The notes under the pieces: model-generated | Database searches by the model: none | The model's input: the letters and a program-made list of their open reading frames with translations, nothing else | What the model was told of the DNA's origin: nothing | Translations under genes and position numbers: made by a program | In this document: positions 62,757 through 64,000 of the stretch, piece after piece | How the letters are laid out: the number at the start of each line of letters is the position of its first letter | Position numbering within the stretch: the stretch's first letter is position 1 | Origin: Leguminivora glycinivorella | Lineage: Eukaryota; Arthropoda; Insecta; Lepidoptera; Tortricidae | Direction: 5' to 3' | Length of the DNA: 64,000 nucleotides | Assembly (NCBI RefSeq): GCF_023078275.1 | Contig: NC_062981.1 | Location: 17,910,846-17,974,845, forward strand

Positions 62757-62870
62757 AGCTACAAGACATTTTTTTGTGGCGCCATCTATGTGTGGTGTAG
62801 TGTATGCGCGTTCTTAGGCGGTCGCATTTTAATGTATAGGATGGTATGATCTTCTTATATTTAATCTATG
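62757..62870. mobile_element. Half copy of the CCATCCCATACATT MITE
   Basis: CTACAAGACATTTTTTTGTG, GCGCCATCTATGTGTGG, GTCGCATTTTAATGTATAGG and ATGGTATGATCTTCTTATAT match the right half of the complete copy (46372-46692); the left arm is absent. Confidence 0.7.
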
Positions 62871-63282
62871 ATAAAATTAAACATTTTGCCAAAAAGCGCC
62901 TGTTTAATTTTGATAAAGAGCCCATCTAGCGACTAAAGCGGGAACTAACAAGACGTAACGCGTGGGGAAAGCTTAGCAAACGTGGAGTTTGCTCCTACAA
63001 GCTTCCAAGTAGCATGTAAAGTATGATTGATAGTTCCTGTGTTCCCTCATAGATGTCGTTTAAATAAAAGTGTTCACCAGTGTTGCTAATCATTGTTAGG
63101 GGTGTTTTATTTTCTGATAGAATTGTTATAAAAAAACAATGGCCCTGGTTTGGCTAATGCATCCTCTGTAATGTAACTACATTATACCAAGTTATACATA
63201 CACAGCCGTACTATAATTATTCTTTTAAATGAATTATTTCATTGAATGACGAAACTTTTTGTAGCAATCTGTATTTAATTTT
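62871..63282. other. Unassigned AT-rich DNA
   Basis: No gene or recognised repeat. Confidence 0.4.
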
Positions 63283-63375
63283 TTTTCTTATTTATTTAAC
63301 CTTATTGCATAAAAGAAAAAAACTTGAGATGCGAACGGCGAACTTAATGGTATGAGGCATTCTCTACCAGTCATT
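63283..63375 (-). repeat. Retroposon 3' end with TAAA tail (copy 2)
   Basis: TTTATTTAACCTTATTGCATA, GGCGAACTTAATGGTATGAG and GCATTCTCTACCAGTCA match the copy at 42389-42500 in the same orientation. Confidence 0.65.
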
Positions 63376-63569
63376 GTTTGGGCAGAAAAGGAAGAGTTTT
63401 CTTCATATTATAATTTTTGAAGTTATTTTTTGTAAGGATCAAATCACAAGTGGGTAGGAAAGGAACATTCCGGTCCTAACATATTTATATATTAGTATAG
63501 TATCACGATTGTATTGTACTTTTATTTTTTAACATAATAATACCTGCTTTTGAAAAGTGGGGCATGCTG
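63376..63569. other. Unassigned AT-rich DNA
   Basis: Nothing recognised. Confidence 0.4.
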
Positions 63570-63875
63570 TCGGCGGGTGGGAAAAATAAGTAGCACAGAG
63601 AATGTCACAAACGAGGAAGTCTTAAACAGAGTAAAAGAAAAGAGATGTATTTTTAAAACTGTTGAATGCAGAAGAGACACCTATTACGACATGACGAATT
63701 CATCACTATCATCATAGAAGGAAGACGAAAGAGGAGAAAGCCAAGGAGTGCATACATGGGCCAAGTGAAAGAAAAGGTGATTGTCCTATCGTATCAATCA
63801 GGCTGTCAAAAAAAACCAGGAAAGACATAGATGGAGATTGCTTCACCAACAAGAGCCCAGCTCTTAAATTTATAA
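63570..63875 (+). pseudogene. Non-LTR retrotransposon C-terminal remnant
   Basis: VTNEEVLNRVKEKRCIFKTV in one frame is followed by RRHLLRHDEFITIIIEGRRK and PRSAYMGQVKEKV in another, then ERHRWRLLHQQEPSS in a third before a stop near 63868. NEEVL-RV-E-R, G--LR and a YM-QV-EKV...W--L tail are typical of RTE-type LINE C-termini in insects. Two or more frame changes make it inactive. Confidence 0.6.
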
Positions 63876-64000
63876 TGATGAAATACCTTCTATACCTAGT
63901 TCTAACCTTTACCAACGCCCTTGAGCTTCGCCGCATATTTTGACACGACCATTATCAATAAAAGGCCTTTCTGATTCATAGATAGCAAAGCTTTTATGTT
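63876..64000. other. Unassigned DNA at the window edge
   Basis: Nothing recognised. Confidence 0.4.

Noticed and set aside
1..64000. LTR retrotransposon or viral-type sequences
   Set aside because: No long direct repeats with TG...CA ends, no protease, integrase or gag-like motifs, and no viral protein signature were seen.
1..64000. Telomeric TTAGG arrays or rDNA
   Set aside because: No run of TTAGG or CCTAA and no rRNA-like conserved sequence was noticed.

Overview
The window is AT-rich eukaryotic DNA, most likely from a moth or butterfly (Lepidoptera). That reading rests on repeat families I recognise as lepidopteran: tRNA-headed SINEs with a GTGATGAGCACAGATATTTG core, RTE-type retrotransposon ends coding KTCCADPK or WMDCV, Helitron-like ends with the GCGAGCGAAGC hairpin, the GGGTTCCGTA repeat family, and dozens of small palindromic elements. 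Species-level placement is not possible by eye. I found no host protein-coding gene that can be defended; two short GC-rich stretches (10815-10920 and 54496-54562) are only candidate exons. Almost everything that can be named is mobile or repetitive DNA.

Layout. 1-8.2 kb: mostly unique AT-rich DNA with a few small inverted-repeat elements, one RTE remnant and C-rich tracts. 8.2-14.9 kb: palindromic elements, a retrotransposon remnant and the first copies of two dispersed families, one carrying a conserved TGACGTCA. 14.9-16.2 kb: a tandem array in which 274-bp and 343-bp spacings alternate. 16.2-27.6 kb: SINEs, Helitron-like ends, an RTE end, a 981-bp TTAA-flanked palindrome-ended element, and a duplicated block at 26.7-27.6 kb. 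28-31.3 kb: head-to-tail GGGTTCCGTA repeats and a 5'-truncated Jockey-like retrotransposon with a poly(A) tail. 31.4-43.2 kb: a zinc-finger retrotransposon end, a 492-bp nested palindrome, other fold-back elements, SINE pieces and an RTE remnant. 43.4-46.9 kb: a cluster of tRNA-like units, most carried on the arms of inverted-repeat elements with T-runs in the terminal repeats. 47-54.5 kb: more dispersed repeats. 54.7-62.3 kb: a large inverted-repeat element whose interior is a 100-bp satellite running first forward and then reversed, interrupted by a nearly complete CR1-like retrotransposon (ORF1 with a PHD-type finger, ORF2 with endonuclease and reverse transcriptase). 62.3-64 kb: small repeat copies and a retrotransposon C-terminal remnant.

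How it works together. The autonomous-type machinery seen is non-LTR retrotransposon protein only (CR1-like at 55-60 kb, Jockey-like at 30-31 kb, RTE-type remnants). SINEs and other 3' tails probably depended on such enzymes. The palindromic elements look like non-autonomous DNA transposons whose transposases are not in this window. The two structures most worth a second look are the tRNA-armed fold-back elements (43-47 kb, with a decayed relative at 8.8 kb) and the satellite-armed fold-back element (54.7-62.3 kb). All family names were assigned by eye, with no database search.
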